Shown here: one piece after another, positions 44,795 to 52,487 of the stretch
Numbering within the stretch: the stretch's first letter is position 1
Layout of the letters: each line of letters starts with the position of its first letter
DNA from: Sulfurovum indicum
GTDB lineage: Bacteria; Campylobacterota; Campylobacteria; Campylobacterales; Sulfurovaceae
Length of the DNA: 64,000 nucleotides
Direction: 5' to 3'
Assembly (NCBI RefSeq): GCF_014931715.1
Contig: NZ_CP063164.1
Span: forward strand, 124,001-188,000
Program-made: the position numbers and the translations under genes
The notes under the pieces: model-generated
What the model saw: the letters and a program-made list of their open reading frames with translations, nothing else
Told to the model about the DNA's origin: nothing
The model's database searches: none

Positions 44795-45044
44795 ACAGCT
44801 CGTCCAGATCGATTGTTGTATCTTTTGCGATCAGTATATGCCAGACTCCTTCATTGTCCTCTCTGCTAAGAACATTAAAGTTCTGTTCTTTGGCAAGATC
44901 GATGAGAGGAATAGGGTTTTTGCGGTGTATCATATAGAAGTAGTTTCCCTCTTTCAGTTCTCTCAGTGCATGTATCGCCCGTTCAAGCGGAATCGGGTGT
45001 TCCAACTCCCTGGCATCGAGTGAGATCCTTTTAAGGTTTTCCAT
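44784..45044 (-). CDS. DUF2249 domain protein
   Basis: 86 aa, TusA-like fold. SLDARELEHPIPLERAIHALRELKEGNYFYMIHRKNPIPL is typical DUF2249. These small proteins commonly accompany hemerythrin-like and NnrS-like genes; function unknown. Four bases separate it from the hemerythrin gene, and it overlaps the membrane-protein gene, so translation is coupled. Confidence 0.85.
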   Translation of the reverse strand: MENLKRISLDARELEHPIPLERAIHALRELKEGNYFYMIHRKNPIPLIDLAKEQNFNVLSREDNEGVWHILIAKDTTIDLDELCDV

Positions 45045-45048
45045 AGTC

Positions 45049-45489
45049 TTAGAGCTCTACCTGCTTCATCTTTTCCAGTGTCTCATCTTTGAGATCCGGA
45101 GGCAGCAGTCTTTCACACATTGCATAGAGCATCTGCTCTTCTTTCATATTGTGCTGCTGAAGCAGGATCATCATCGATTCACAGAGTGAAAGGTAGGCAT
45201 CTTTGTCCTGTGCCTCAAGTGCTTCAGCCATTTTTCCGATGAGACCTCTGACCTGATCATGTTCGTAGCGCATTACCTGGGTCGGTCCCTGTGTATTGCC
45301 TGTTTGTGTCTCAAAGGTAGGGAAGAGTTGATCCTCTTCCCGTTTGAAGTGTCTCAGTGTTTCGTTGGAGAATTCCAAAAAGGCTTTTTCCGCTTTGCCC
45401 CAGTCACCGTTGGCAGCAGCCTGCTCCGCTTCTGCAAAGATCGTGTCACACTCTCTGTGTTCATTTGTCATAAATTGTGAAATACTCAT
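45049..45489 (-). CDS. hemerythrin-like HHE protein
   Basis: 146 aa four-helix bundle with di-iron ligands in NEHRECD, LRHFKREEDQLFP, RYEHDQVRGLI and QQHNMKEEQMLY. Binds O2 or NO, or senses them. Good RBS (AAAGGGGAAAAC). Second gene of the minus-strand operon. A role in NO handling fits the CRP/FNR-type site upstream (inference). Confidence 0.92.
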   Translation of the reverse strand: MSISQFMTNEHRECDTIFAEAEQAAANGDWGKAEKAFLEFSNETLRHFKREEDQLFPTFETQTGNTQGPTQVMRYEHDQVRGLIGKMAEALEAQDKDAYLSLCESMMILLQQHNMKEEQMLYAMCERLLPPDLKDETLEKMKQVEL

Positions 45490-45509
45490 TGTTTTCCCCT
45501 TTGTTTAGT

Positions 45510-46112
45510 TTAGTGGATAGTGATCATCTGATCCCATAGGTCGCTTGAAAGCAGTATGGTCTCAACCCGTTTCTGCCATAGTTTTCCAAAGTGTTCTTTC
45601 TCTTCTTCAGAGGCTAGTCCCTGCAGGCTTTTGCCCATAAGTTGCCTCATCATCGGGTCTCCCGGTACTATGGATGGGTCATAGCTGAGTACGACACTCT
45701 GCTCAGTATCGAGTCTTGTCAACTTGACCTCTCCCTCCATTGGAACATTGTAGGAGACAAGATTGTCTCTGGAGAAATGACCCTGTATACCCTTGAAGCC
45801 GCTTTCCCCGTTGGCACCTGCGATAAAAGAGATGACATTGCAGATCACGCCGGTCACACCGTCACTCTCTCCGTCTCTCATCGAAACATGGACCGAACCT
45901 CTTTGAGGACGTGCATCTGCATAAAGTATTTCAAGACCTTTAAGTGCCATCAGATAGGCTCCTGCCACTGTCGGACAGGAGTGGCCGGCAAGCTTGACAC
46001 ACTCAAGATAGCTGACCTCCATCTCTCCGTTTTTGAAAGCTCCCAGAAACTCACTCAATGGATCGTAAAGGGCAATGGGCGGTACCTTGTTGAAAAAATC
46101 AGGATATTGCAT
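45510..46112 (-). CDS. FmdE-like protein
   Basis: 200 aa. LECVKLAGHSCPTVAGAYLMALKGLE carries the GHxCP motif of the FmdE (formylmethanofuran dehydrogenase subunit E) superfamily, used for metal binding, though no methanogenic pathway is implied. A Gly/Asp-rich segment (MRDGESDGVTGVICNVISF) follows. It lacks a C-terminal zinc ribbon. First gene of the four-gene operon, with AGGAG upstream. Substrate unknown. Confidence 0.7.
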   Translation of the reverse strand: MQYPDFFNKVPPIALYDPLSEFLGAFKNGEMEVSYLECVKLAGHSCPTVAGAYLMALKGLEILYADARPQRGSVHVSMRDGESDGVTGVICNVISFIAGANGESGFKGIQGHFSRDNLVSYNVPMEGEVKLTRLDTEQSVVLSYDPSIVPGDPMMRQLMGKSLQGLASEEEKEHFGKLWQKRVETILLSSDLWDQMITIH

Positions 46113-46115
46113 TGA

Positions 46116-46242
46116 TACTCCTAGTTGAAATTACTGATGTGATTATAGTTTAAAATTTTTAATAAGTGTTTGACATGTGTCAAGAGATACTTTAAAGACG
46201 ATTTAAGTAATTAAGAGTAAAATACTCCTAATTGAAATTACT
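46116..46242. promoter_or_regulatory. divergent control region with CRP/FNR-type palindrome and 20-bp repeats
   Basis: TTGAC-ATGT-GTCAA (46170-46183) is a CRP/FNR-family site of HcpR type. For the minus operon a TATAAT lies at 46142-46147 (minus strand), giving a start near 46135 and placing the site centre at about -41.5, the class II activator position. Two copies of TACTCCTARTTGAAATTACT (46116-46135 and 46223-46242, 19/20 identical) flank it, one next to each divergent gene. The plus-strand gene has a possible -10, TAAAAT, at 46218-46223. Confidence 0.6.
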
Positions 46243-46257
46243 TTTAAAGGATAAATC

Positions 46258-46635
46258 ATGATGCAAGGTGTACCTCAACCAGCGTTCTATATTTTTAAAT
46301 GCCAGCAGTCGGCACCTCCGGGAATGCCAAAACCAAGCTGTGTGAGCCAAAATGATCCTGAATCCCAGCAGCTTTTTCAGCATCTGGCACAATCTCTGAT
46401 GATGAAAGGGATCATCGGAACGGTCCAGCCGATCCAGACAGGGTGTTTGAACAGATGTCAGCAGGGACCGGTGATGCTTGTGGAGCCGGGGCATACAATG
46501 TATGTCGGTTTGACAAAAGAGAAGATCGACAGGATCATCGATGAGCATATTATCGGTGGGAAAGTCGTAGAAGAGTATGTGATCCCGGATGAGATGTGGG
46601 GTGAGCCTGTCCCTCCATCGCAGATGGCGCGTTAA
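46258..46635 (+). CDS. thioredoxin-like [2Fe-2S] ferredoxin
   Basis: 125 aa. Cys residues in FKCQQSAPPGMPKPSC and in GCLNRCQQGPVMLVEP match the four-Cys pattern of thioredoxin-fold [2Fe-2S] ferredoxins (NuoE-related, Shethna-like). Likely an electron carrier. It is divergent from the hemerythrin operon and shares its control region, suggesting a common stress response. Starts after AAAGGA; two adjacent ATGs are possible. Confidence 0.8.
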   Translation: MMQGVPQPAFYIFKCQQSAPPGMPKPSCVSQNDPESQQLFQHLAQSLMMKGIIGTVQPIQTGCLNRCQQGPVMLVEPGHTMYVGLTKEKIDRIIDEHIIGGKVVEEYVIPDEMWGEPVPPSQMAR

Positions 46636-46719
46636 CCTCTTGAGCAGGTGGGTAAGCTTTGCCTGCGCTGCTTATTACAATTTCTTCACAATTACTGTAT
46701 AATATAGTTAGAAATTCGG

Positions 46720-46725
46720 TATAAT
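46720..46725 (+). promoter_or_regulatory. -10 box of panD operon
   Basis: TATAAT in TCGGTATAATTCC, 33 bp before panD. A second TATAAT lies at 46698-46703. No clear -35 for either. Confidence 0.5.
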
Positions 46726-46758
46726 TCCGTCAATTTAAATAGATCAAGTAGGAATATT

Positions 46759-47127
46759 ATGAACATTACTATGCTTTATTCTAAACTACATAGAGCAACT
46801 GTGACAGATGCGAACCTCAATTATGTCGGTTCCATCACTATTGATCAGGATCTTTTGGACGCTGCAAATATGCGTGTAGGACAGAAGATTGATATTGTCA
46901 ATATCAACAACGGTGAACGTTTCTCAACCTATATTATTTCCGGTGAAGCGGGTAAAGGTGATATCTGTCTCAACGGTGCAGCAGCAAGAAAGGTGCATAA
47001 AGGGGACAAAATCATCATCATTGCCTATGCAACGATGAGTGAAGAAGAGGCGGAAGCCTATAAACCAAAGATCATCATCCTAAACGATGATAACACGATC
47101 GCGCAGGCGTTTGAAGGACTTGAATAA
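46759..47127 (+). CDS. panD: aspartate 1-decarboxylase
   Basis: 122 aa pyruvoyl enzyme making beta-alanine for pantothenate. The self-cleavage site Gly-Ser is in [13 protein letters not shown], after which the Ser becomes the pyruvoyl group. Also [11 protein letters not shown] and the C-terminal [18 protein letters not shown]. Overlaps ybaB by one base. Confidence 0.97.
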   Translation: MNITMLYSKLHRATVTDANLNYVGSITIDQDLLDAANMRVGQKIDIVNINNGERFSTYIISGEAGKGDICLNGAAARKVHKGDKIIIIAYATMSEEEAEAYKPKIIILNDDNTIAQAFEGLE

Positions 47128-47438
47128 TGTTCGAGGGATTTGATATGAGCAAGATGTCCGAGATGATGTCTCAGATGCAGGAGAAAGCAAAAGAGATGCA
47201 GGAGCAGGCAAAAAATGTCGAGCTGACTGCAAAATCAGGCGGAGGAATGGTAGAGATCCGTGCCAATGGTGCAGGAGAGATCATTGATATCAATATTGAT
47301 GATTCGCTGCTGGAAGATAAGGAATCTTTACAGATCCTTTTGATCTCGGCAATGAATGATGTTAACAAAATGGTAGAAGACAACAAGAAGTCCCAGGCAA
47401 TGGGAATGTTGGGCGGTATGAACCCTTTTGGCTCATAA
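47127..47438 (+). CDS. YbaB/EbfC nucleoid-associated protein
   Basis: 103 aa, with the Met/Gln-rich helical region (MSKMSEMMSQMQEKAKEMQEQ) followed by the conserved core (GGGMVEIRANGAGEIIDINID). Dimeric DNA-binding tweezers protein. The start at 47127 overlaps the panD stop (TAATG). Confidence 0.93.
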   Translation: MFEGFDMSKMSEMMSQMQEKAKEMQEQAKNVELTAKSGGGMVEIRANGAGEIIDINIDDSLLEDKESLQILLISAMNDVNKMVEDNKKSQAMGMLGGMNPFGS

Positions 47439-47439
47439 A

Positions 47440-47565
47440 CTAACGTTTCAGATCAACAAGGTAACTGAACTCTTTAGACTTTTTCAGTCTGAGGATCGTT
47501 TTGGTACTCAGGGCATGCCTGCCCTCTTTTTTGATAACACTCTGTATGGCTTTGCTTAACTTCAT
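47440..47565 (-). CDS. small basic protein, 41 aa, possibly Pho-regulated
   Basis: MKLSKAIQSVIKKEGRHALS onward, ending SYLVDLKR. The longer frame upstream (to 47736) is non-coding shadow. The start at 47565 has a strong AAGGAGAAGAG. Upstream on this strand stands a Pho-type promoter (47606-47638). The gene is convergent to ybaB with one base between stops. No family recognised. It may be a small DNA- or protein-binding factor. Confidence 0.55.
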   Translation of the reverse strand: MKLSKAIQSVIKKEGRHALSTKTILRLKKSKEFSYLVDLKR

Positions 47566-47605
47566 CTCTTCTCCTTTCTCCTGGTCTCTCTTTAGAGGCA
47601 GTGCA

Positions 47606-47638
47606 ATCGTAACAGTGACCCATAACATAATGGTAACA
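47606..47638 (-). promoter_or_regulatory. candidate Pho promoter for the 41-aa gene
   Basis: On the minus strand TGTTACCATTA (47638-47628) and TGTTATGGGTC (47627-47617) are two 11-bp repeats, and TACGAT (47611-47606) starts 16 bp after the start of the second. This is the same geometry as the six Pho promoters at 48.3-55.7 kb, but the second repeat is weaker. Confidence 0.45.
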
Positions 47639-47653
47639 ACCAAAGGATAGACA

Positions 47654-48181
47654 ATGAATGAAGTAACCCAGGCGATAGAGAATGATTCGATAGCCAAGCT
47701 CAAATCTCTTATCAAAGCAGGTGCGGACCTGAACAAACCTATATTGATAGGTGAAGAGTATGATTTGGAAGATTATGATGAGATCAGTCCTCTCTTTTAC
47801 GCCATTCGCAAATATGCCTCTCTGGAGATGATCGAGTTGATGCTTGATAACGGTGTCGATCTGCACATGACGGACAGCGACGGTGTCTCGGCACTGGATA
47901 TGGCGATCAAGTTCAAGCGTAAAGATGTGATACAGTTCTGTATTGATAAAGGTTTTGATCTGAACAGTACCAAACGTAAAAGCGGGATTACTCCGGTTAT
48001 GCTGGCAGCCTGTTTTGCCGATACGGAGATGATGCAGATGCTGCTTGATGCCGGCGGTGATATCAATGCGCAGGACAGTGCAGGGATGAGTCCTTTGGAC
48101 TACTCCAGGAAGCTTGGCCAGAAGAAGATGCAAGCCTATCTCGAAGAACGGGGAGCCAGGCATGCTGCCTATAGAGACTGA
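47654..48181 (+). CDS. ankyrin-repeat protein
   Basis: 175 aa, cytoplasmic, with about four ankyrin repeats (DSIAKLKSLIKAGADLNKP, SLEMIELMLDNGVDLHMTDSD, RKDVIQFCIDKGFDLNS, DTEMMQMLLDAGGDINAQDSAG). Mediates protein-protein contacts; partner unknown. Starts after AAAGGA. Divergent from the 41-aa gene. Confidence 0.9.
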   Translation: MNEVTQAIENDSIAKLKSLIKAGADLNKPILIGEEYDLEDYDEISPLFYAIRKYASLEMIELMLDNGVDLHMTDSDGVSALDMAIKFKRKDVIQFCIDKGFDLNSTKRKSGITPVMLAACFADTEMMQMLLDAGGDINAQDSAGMSPLDYSRKLGQKKMQAYLEERGARHAAYRD

Positions 48182-48229
48182 GGATCATGAACAATAAGGT
48201 TGGTTTCAGCCAACCCATGCAAAATTTAA

Positions 48230-48278
48230 CTCATAACTCATAACTCATAACTCATAACTCATAACTCATAACTCATAA
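48230..48278. repeat. heptamer array, 7 x CTCATAA
   Basis: Seven perfect 7-bp units, 49 bp, exactly as long as the array at 43461. Preceded by a REP-like hairpin GGTTGG...CCAACC (48198-48215), as the other array is preceded by GGTGG...CCACC. Ends 7 bp before the Pho box of the porin gene. Confidence 0.9.
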
Positions 48279-48285
48279 CTCTCCA

Positions 48286-48318
48286 TGTAACCATTTTGTA
48301 ACTTTTTTGTTTTATACT
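48286..48318 (+). promoter_or_regulatory. Pho promoter of the porin gene
   Basis: 11-bp repeats TGTAACCATTT (48286-48296) and TGTAACTTTTT (48297-48307), then TATACT (48313-48318), 16 bp after the start of the second repeat. Confidence 0.8.
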
Positions 48319-48349
48319 GCCACCACAAAAACAAACAAGGAAATAACAA

Positions 48350-49576
48350 ATGAAGAAAACAATACTTTCACTGGTTGCCATTTCAGCGATCTCTACTACA
48401 GGGGTATTGGCTGACAGTACAACAGACATTGCAGAGCTTAAAGCAATGATGATGGAGATGAACAAGCGTCTTGCCACTCTTGAGACTGAGAACAAGCAGC
48501 TTAAAGCACAAGTTAAAAAAACAAAAACAGCAGTTGCTTCAAGCAGAAAAAGATATGCCTCCAAAGGTGTTGTGCTTGCAGACAACTCTTTGGAAGAGAG
48601 AGTTGAAAAACTTGAAAAACATACAACTGTAAAATCGAAAGCGCCAGTACTTAAGTTTTCAGGGAAACACTACCTTGGTTTTGTAAGTGATTCTGAAAAA
48701 AATACGAACAAGTTTGAAACAAGAAGAAACTATCTTCAGGTAAAAGGCTATTTTGCCGACAATCCAAAAGACTACTTCAGAATCACACTTGATACACATC
48801 ATGATGAGACAGGTGACTGGAAAGTCAGACTTAAATATGCATATCTTTACTTGGATAATGTACTTCCTTTTACCGGTGTAGAAATTGGTCAGGCTCATAG
48901 ACCATGGATCGATTACGAAGAGCATCATGGCTGGTTTTACCGCTCTATCTCCAAAGTATTGGTTGAAGACAGTAATGCTGCACACTTTACCAACTCTGCG
49001 GACCTTGGGGTGAACTTTAAAACGAAAACCGAAAATTTCTCTTCAGAGCTTGGTATATTCAATGGTGAAGGTTACCATGGTGATACAGATGGTAATACCA
49101 ACCTAAGCGGAGAGTGGAGATTGACTGCCCACCTTCTCGGTACAGGTACAAAACATGTTCATAAGTCTGATACTTATGCAAATATCTCATTCTTTGGACA
49201 GTACAATACAGATTATAAAGAGACAACAACCAGTGGACCAAAAGATGATTTTGTATGGTATGGTCTGCATGCAGTCTATAACCAGCCTGAGTTCCTTGTT
49301 GCAGCACAATATGTAGAAGCAACTGACGGTGGTGTAGACAAAGAAGGTAATGGTTGGTCACTCAATGGTGAGTTCAGATTTGCTGAAAAATGGAACCTTC
49401 TCGGAAGATACGATAGTTTTGATCTTGATGCAGGTGAAGAGAAAGAAAGAAAAATTGTCGGTGTAGCATATAAATACAATAAAAATGTTGAGTTTATTGC
49501 AAACTATTTGAATGAAGAGATAGATAACAATACTAAAACTGATGCGGCCATGCTTACAGCAGAAGTAAACTGGTAA
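48350..49576 (+). CDS. phosphate-selective-porin-like outer membrane protein
   Basis: 408 aa. Sec signal peptide with cleavage after GVLA (about 21). A coiled coil (25-60, ELKAMMMEMNKRLATLETENKQL) probably supports trimerisation. From about residue 100 an OprP/OprO-type beta-barrel, ending in VNW with the C-terminal aromatic residue required by Bam. Phosphate selectivity is inferred from family resemblance and the Pho box. Monocistronic: a terminator follows. Confidence 0.82.
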   Translation: MKKTILSLVAISAISTTGVLADSTTDIAELKAMMMEMNKRLATLETENKQLKAQVKKTKTAVASSRKRYASKGVVLADNSLEERVEKLEKHTTVKSKAPVLKFSGKHYLGFVSDSEKNTNKFETRRNYLQVKGYFADNPKDYFRITLDTHHDETGDWKVRLKYAYLYLDNVLPFTGVEIGQAHRPWIDYEEHHGWFYRSISKVLVEDSNAAHFTNSADLGVNFKTKTENFSSELGIFNGEGYHGDTDGNTNLSGEWRLTAHLLGTGTKHVHKSDTYANISFFGQYNTDYKETTTSGPKDDFVWYGLHAVYNQPEFLVAAQYVEATDGGVDKEGNGWSLNGEFRFAEKWNLLGRYDSFDLDAGEEKERKIVGVAYKYNKNVEFIANYLNEEIDNNTKTDAAMLTAEVNW

Positions 49577-49606
49577 TTAATATTTGAAACTTCATGTACT
49601 CTTCTA

Positions 49607-49637
49607 AAGGTGGGCTGTAATGCCCATCTTGTTTTTT
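49607..49637 (+). terminator. terminator after the porin gene
   Basis: AAGGTGGGC (49607-49615), loop TGTAAT, GCCCATCTT (49622-49630), one G-T pair, then GTTTTTT. Confidence 0.75.
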
Positions 49638-49669
49638 CTTTCCCCTATTTTTATTATTCAAAGTTGTTT

Positions 49670-49713
49670 GGTTACAGTTTGGTAACAAAATTGTAATACT
49701 TTTTTTCTATACT
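49670..49713 (+). promoter_or_regulatory. Pho promoter of the PiT transporter gene
   Basis: Three consecutive 11-bp repeats: GGTTACAGTTT (49670), GGTAACAAAAT (49681), TGTAATACTTT (49692). TATACT at 49708-49713 starts 16 bp after the start of the last. Confidence 0.8.
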
Positions 49714-49738
49714 TCGTAAATTTTTTCAAGGATAGAGA

Positions 49739-51277
49739 ATGAACAACACAATAAAGATGATACTGGGGGCAGGTTTTGCTGTGGCAGTAGCTTTCTATGC
49801 GAACAGCATCATAGGGCAGGCATCTCATGGCGGCTTTTTGGTGCTTGCCGCAGTCTTTGGTGCCTATATGGCGATGAATATCGGTGCGAATGATGTAGCA
49901 AATAACGTAGGTCCTGCGGTGGGTGCAGGTGCACTTACGATCGGTGGTGCAATTTTTATTGCTTCTATATTTGAAGCGGCTGGAGCATTAATTGCAGGTG
50001 GAGATGTTGTCGGTACGATCAAGAAAGGGATCATCGATCCTGCTGCATTTGGCGGGGACCCGATGCTTTTTGTCTATGCTATGTCGGCAGCATTGCTCTC
50101 TGCAGCGCTTTGGCTTAATCTTGCTACCTGGCTAAAAGCACCGGTATCTACGACACACTCTATTGTCGGAGGTGTCCTTGGAGGAGGTATTGCTGCAGGC
50201 GGCTTTGCAATTGTTTCATGGGGAACCATGGGTAAGATCGCTGCGTCGTGGGTGATCTCGCCGGTACTGGGTGGTGCTATCGCTGCGATTTTCCTCTATA
50301 TTATTAAATCCCAGATCCTTTATAAAGAGGACAAATTGAGCGCGGCAAAGAAGATTGTGCCTGTTCTGGTTTCGATCATGGCAGCGGCATTTTTGACCTA
50401 CTTGACGCTTAAAGGGCTTAAACACGTCTGGAAAGACTTGACACATGCACTAAGTTTCCTTCCCCAGACCAAAAAGCCGACATTCGGGATTGCTTTTTCT
50501 CTGGGCGTTATCGGTGGTGTTATAACCTATTTCTGGACAAAACCAAGAGTGGTGAGCAGGGTCGCCGGTATGGAAGGCAGCAGAGCAGATATCAACATGC
50601 TCTTTACGATTCCACTGATTTTTGCCGCGGCACTGCTCAGCTTTGCACATGGTGCGAATGATGTTGCCAATGCCGTCGGGCCTCTGGCTGCGGTGAATGA
50701 TGCATTGATACATCTTGCGATCTCCAAGAAAGCATCGATCCCTCTATGGGTAATGATCACAGGGGGTATTGGTATCTCGATCGGTCTGGCACTTTTTGGA
50801 CCGAGACTCATCAGAACAGTAGGTTCGGAGATTACGGAACTTGACCAGATGAGAGCTTTCTCTATTATGATGGCTGCGGCGATCACCGTGGTCATTGCTT
50901 CCCAGCTTGGACTTCCGGTTTCATCTACGCATATTGCCGTGGGAGCAGTGTTCGGTGTAGGTTTCCTCAGAGAGTGGCTGGATAGTAAAAATATGGGAGA
51001 GAAACAGCAGAAACTTCAGGAAGAAGTTGCCAAACTCCACGAGATAAAGGAGCAGCTGAATGCCTGTACCAATGAGGATCCGGCCAGGAAGCTTGCGTTG
51101 ATTGAAGCACATAAAGATCAGAAGAAAAAAGTCAAAAAGATCAAAAAGGCACTCAGAGAAAACTATGTCAAGCGTGGCATGGTCAAGAAGATCCTGGCAG
51201 CATGGGTTATCACCGTACCGGCCGCAGCGATGCTTTCTGCCATTATATTCTTTGTCCTTAAAGGGCTTGTCTCCTGA
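49739..51277 (+). CDS. pit: PiT-family inorganic phosphate transporter
   Basis: 512 aa with about 12 membrane segments and the duplicated PiT signature: NIGANDVANNVGPAVGAGAL near residue 46 and AHGANDVANAVGPLAAV near 305, plus STTHSIVGG and SSTHIAVGAVFG. A cytoplasmic charged loop (about 420-470, EKQQKLQEEVAKLHEIKEQL) precedes the last segments. Imports phosphate with a cation or as a metal-phosphate complex. Its Pho box indicates induction on starvation, unlike the constitutive low-affinity PitA of E. coli. Confidence 0.93.
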   Translation: MNNTIKMILGAGFAVAVAFYANSIIGQASHGGFLVLAAVFGAYMAMNIGANDVANNVGPAVGAGALTIGGAIFIASIFEAAGALIAGGDVVGTIKKGIIDPAAFGGDPMLFVYAMSAALLSAALWLNLATWLKAPVSTTHSIVGGVLGGGIAAGGFAIVSWGTMGKIAASWVISPVLGGAIAAIFLYIIKSQILYKEDKLSAAKKIVPVLVSIMAAAFLTYLTLKGLKHVWKDLTHALSFLPQTKKPTFGIAFSLGVIGGVITYFWTKPRVVSRVAGMEGSRADINMLFTIPLIFAAALLSFAHGANDVANAVGPLAAVNDALIHLAISKKASIPLWVMITGGIGISIGLALFGPRLIRTVGSEITELDQMRAFSIMMAAAITVVIASQLGLPVSSTHIAVGAVFGVGFLREWLDSKNMGEKQQKLQEEVAKLHEIKEQLNACTNEDPARKLALIEAHKDQKKKVKKIKKALRENYVKRGMVKKILAAWVITVPAAAMLSAIIFFVLKGLVS

Positions 51278-51361
51278 TACATGGGCTCAAGAGGGAGCTT
51301 CCTCTTCCTCTTTCTCTTTCTATCTATTTATCTACCTGCCTCTTTTCGCATATTAGCCGAT

Positions 51362-51394
51362 TGTAATCAAAATGTTACCAATAGATATTATGAT
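51362..51394 (+). promoter_or_regulatory. Pho promoter of response-regulator gene, leaderless
   Basis: TGTAATCAAAA (51362-51372) and TGTTACCAATA (51373-51383), then TATGAT (51389-51394). ATG follows after five bases, so the message would have essentially no 5' leader. Confidence 0.75.
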
Positions 51395-51399
51395 ACAGT

Positions 51400-52083
51400 A
51401 TGGAAAATCAAAATATTGAAATTGTGATTATTGAAGATGAAGAGGATATCCTGGAACTTCTTGAGTATCATCTTAATAAAGAGGGGTATAGAGTGACAGG
51501 ATTCCTTTCAACAGAGAATGTAGAACAGTTTCTGGAAGAAGAGAGTCCTGCCTTGATGATTGTTGACCGTAACCTTCCCGGTATAGAGGGGAGTGAGTTT
51601 ATCGCCTATCTAAGAGAAGCAGGGTATAACATTCCCGTGATCTTCCTTACAGCAAGAGATCAGGAGAAGGATCTTGAAGAGGGCTTTAGGTCTGGCGGTG
51701 ACGACTATATGACCAAACCGTTCAAGACCAAAGAGCTGCTGTTGCGTATCGAGGCATTGCTCAGACGTGCAGGGGTAAGCAGCAATGATAAGGTAAAGTA
51801 CAGAGATCTGGTACTGGATATGCATCAGCATACATTGAGTATTGAAGGGAAACAGATCGACCTTACCAATCTGGAGTTCAGGCTGCTGCATACATTTATC
51901 AAAAATCCGCATCAGCCGCTAGACAGAGATTTCCTGAGGGAAGAGGTATGGGGTGATGACAGTACGGACTTTCATGACAAGACCATCAATGTTGCAATGA
52001 ACCGTCTGAAAAAGAAGATCGATCCGACAGGAGAGAAGGAGTACATAGCTCCTGTCTGGGGAGTAGGATACAAACTGGTGTAG
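51400..52083 (+). CDS. PhoB-like OmpR-family response regulator (copy 1)
   Basis: 227 aa. Receiver with acidic pair Glu-Asp (12-13), phospho-acceptor Asp56 (MIVDRNLPG), Thr in FLTARD and Lys in TKPF. Winged-helix output domain (LTNLEFRLLHTFIKN, then DKTINVAMNRLKKKID). Strongly similar to the regulator at 60945. It has its own Pho box, so autoactivation is likely, and it is the best candidate for the PhoB of this regulon. No sensor kinase gene is adjacent. Confidence 0.88.
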   Translation: MENQNIEIVIIEDEEDILELLEYHLNKEGYRVTGFLSTENVEQFLEEESPALMIVDRNLPGIEGSEFIAYLREAGYNIPVIFLTARDQEKDLEEGFRSGGDDYMTKPFKTKELLLRIEALLRRAGVSSNDKVKYRDLVLDMHQHTLSIEGKQIDLTNLEFRLLHTFIKNPHQPLDRDFLREEVWGDDSTDFHDKTINVAMNRLKKKIDPTGEKEYIAPVWGVGYKLV

Positions 52084-52103
52084 TCACCAGCGATACGTTC
52101 ATA

Positions 52104-52340
52104 TCACAGAACAGAAACACCGATCCTGTGCAGATTGAGATACCACTCCTGTGTCAACTCACTTTTGTCAATATCCGTCAACACAACTTCCAGCGTCTCT
52201 CCTGCCATTTCCGTACCGTATATTTTTTCATCCGGGATCTCCAGGGCATAGATGCAGTATGCTTCCTGAGAATCGGTATCGTGCAGATCATCCACATCCC
52301 ATCCCGCTTTAAACTGATCAACCCAAAATATATTTTCCAT
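52104..52340 (-). CDS. hypothetical protein, 78 aa
   Basis: Acidic soluble protein (WVDQFKAGWDVDDLHDTDSQEAYCIYALEIPDEKIYG). Supported by a strong AAGGAGATATA before ATG 52340. No family recognised. Opposite in orientation to its phosphate-regulon neighbours; the 52341-52394 interval gives no Pho box in its direction. Confidence 0.65.
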   Translation of the reverse strand: MENIFWVDQFKAGWDVDDLHDTDSQEAYCIYALEIPDEKIYGTEMAGETLEVVLTDIDKSELTQEWYLNLHRIGVSVL

Positions 52341-52394
52341 TATATCTCCTTTATATTCTGATGTGTCAATAGTAATTTATTTTGGAATCAAAAT

Positions 52395-52460
52395 GGTGAC
52401 AAAAAAGTAACAGAGGTGTAATCGTTCGGTAGCCGTTTTGTTACCAAGTTCTTTTATGAT
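52395..52460 (+). promoter_or_regulatory. extended Pho promoter of the olsF operon (five repeats)
   Basis: Five contiguous 11-bp repeats start at 52395, 52406, 52417, 52428 and 52439 (GGTGACAAAAA, AGTAACAGAGG, TGTAATCGTTC, GGTAGCCGTTT, TGTTACCAAGT). TATGAT at 52455-52460 starts 16 bp after the start of the last. The longest Pho array in the window. Confidence 0.8.
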
Positions 52461-52487
52461 AAGGCATATCAGCATCTGGAGAATATT

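Noticed and set aside
47566-47736. N-terminal extension of the 41-aa minus-strand gene (98-codon frame)
   Set aside because: The extension overlaps the promoter repeats and the divergent ankyrin gene start, while ATG 47565 has a strong RBS.
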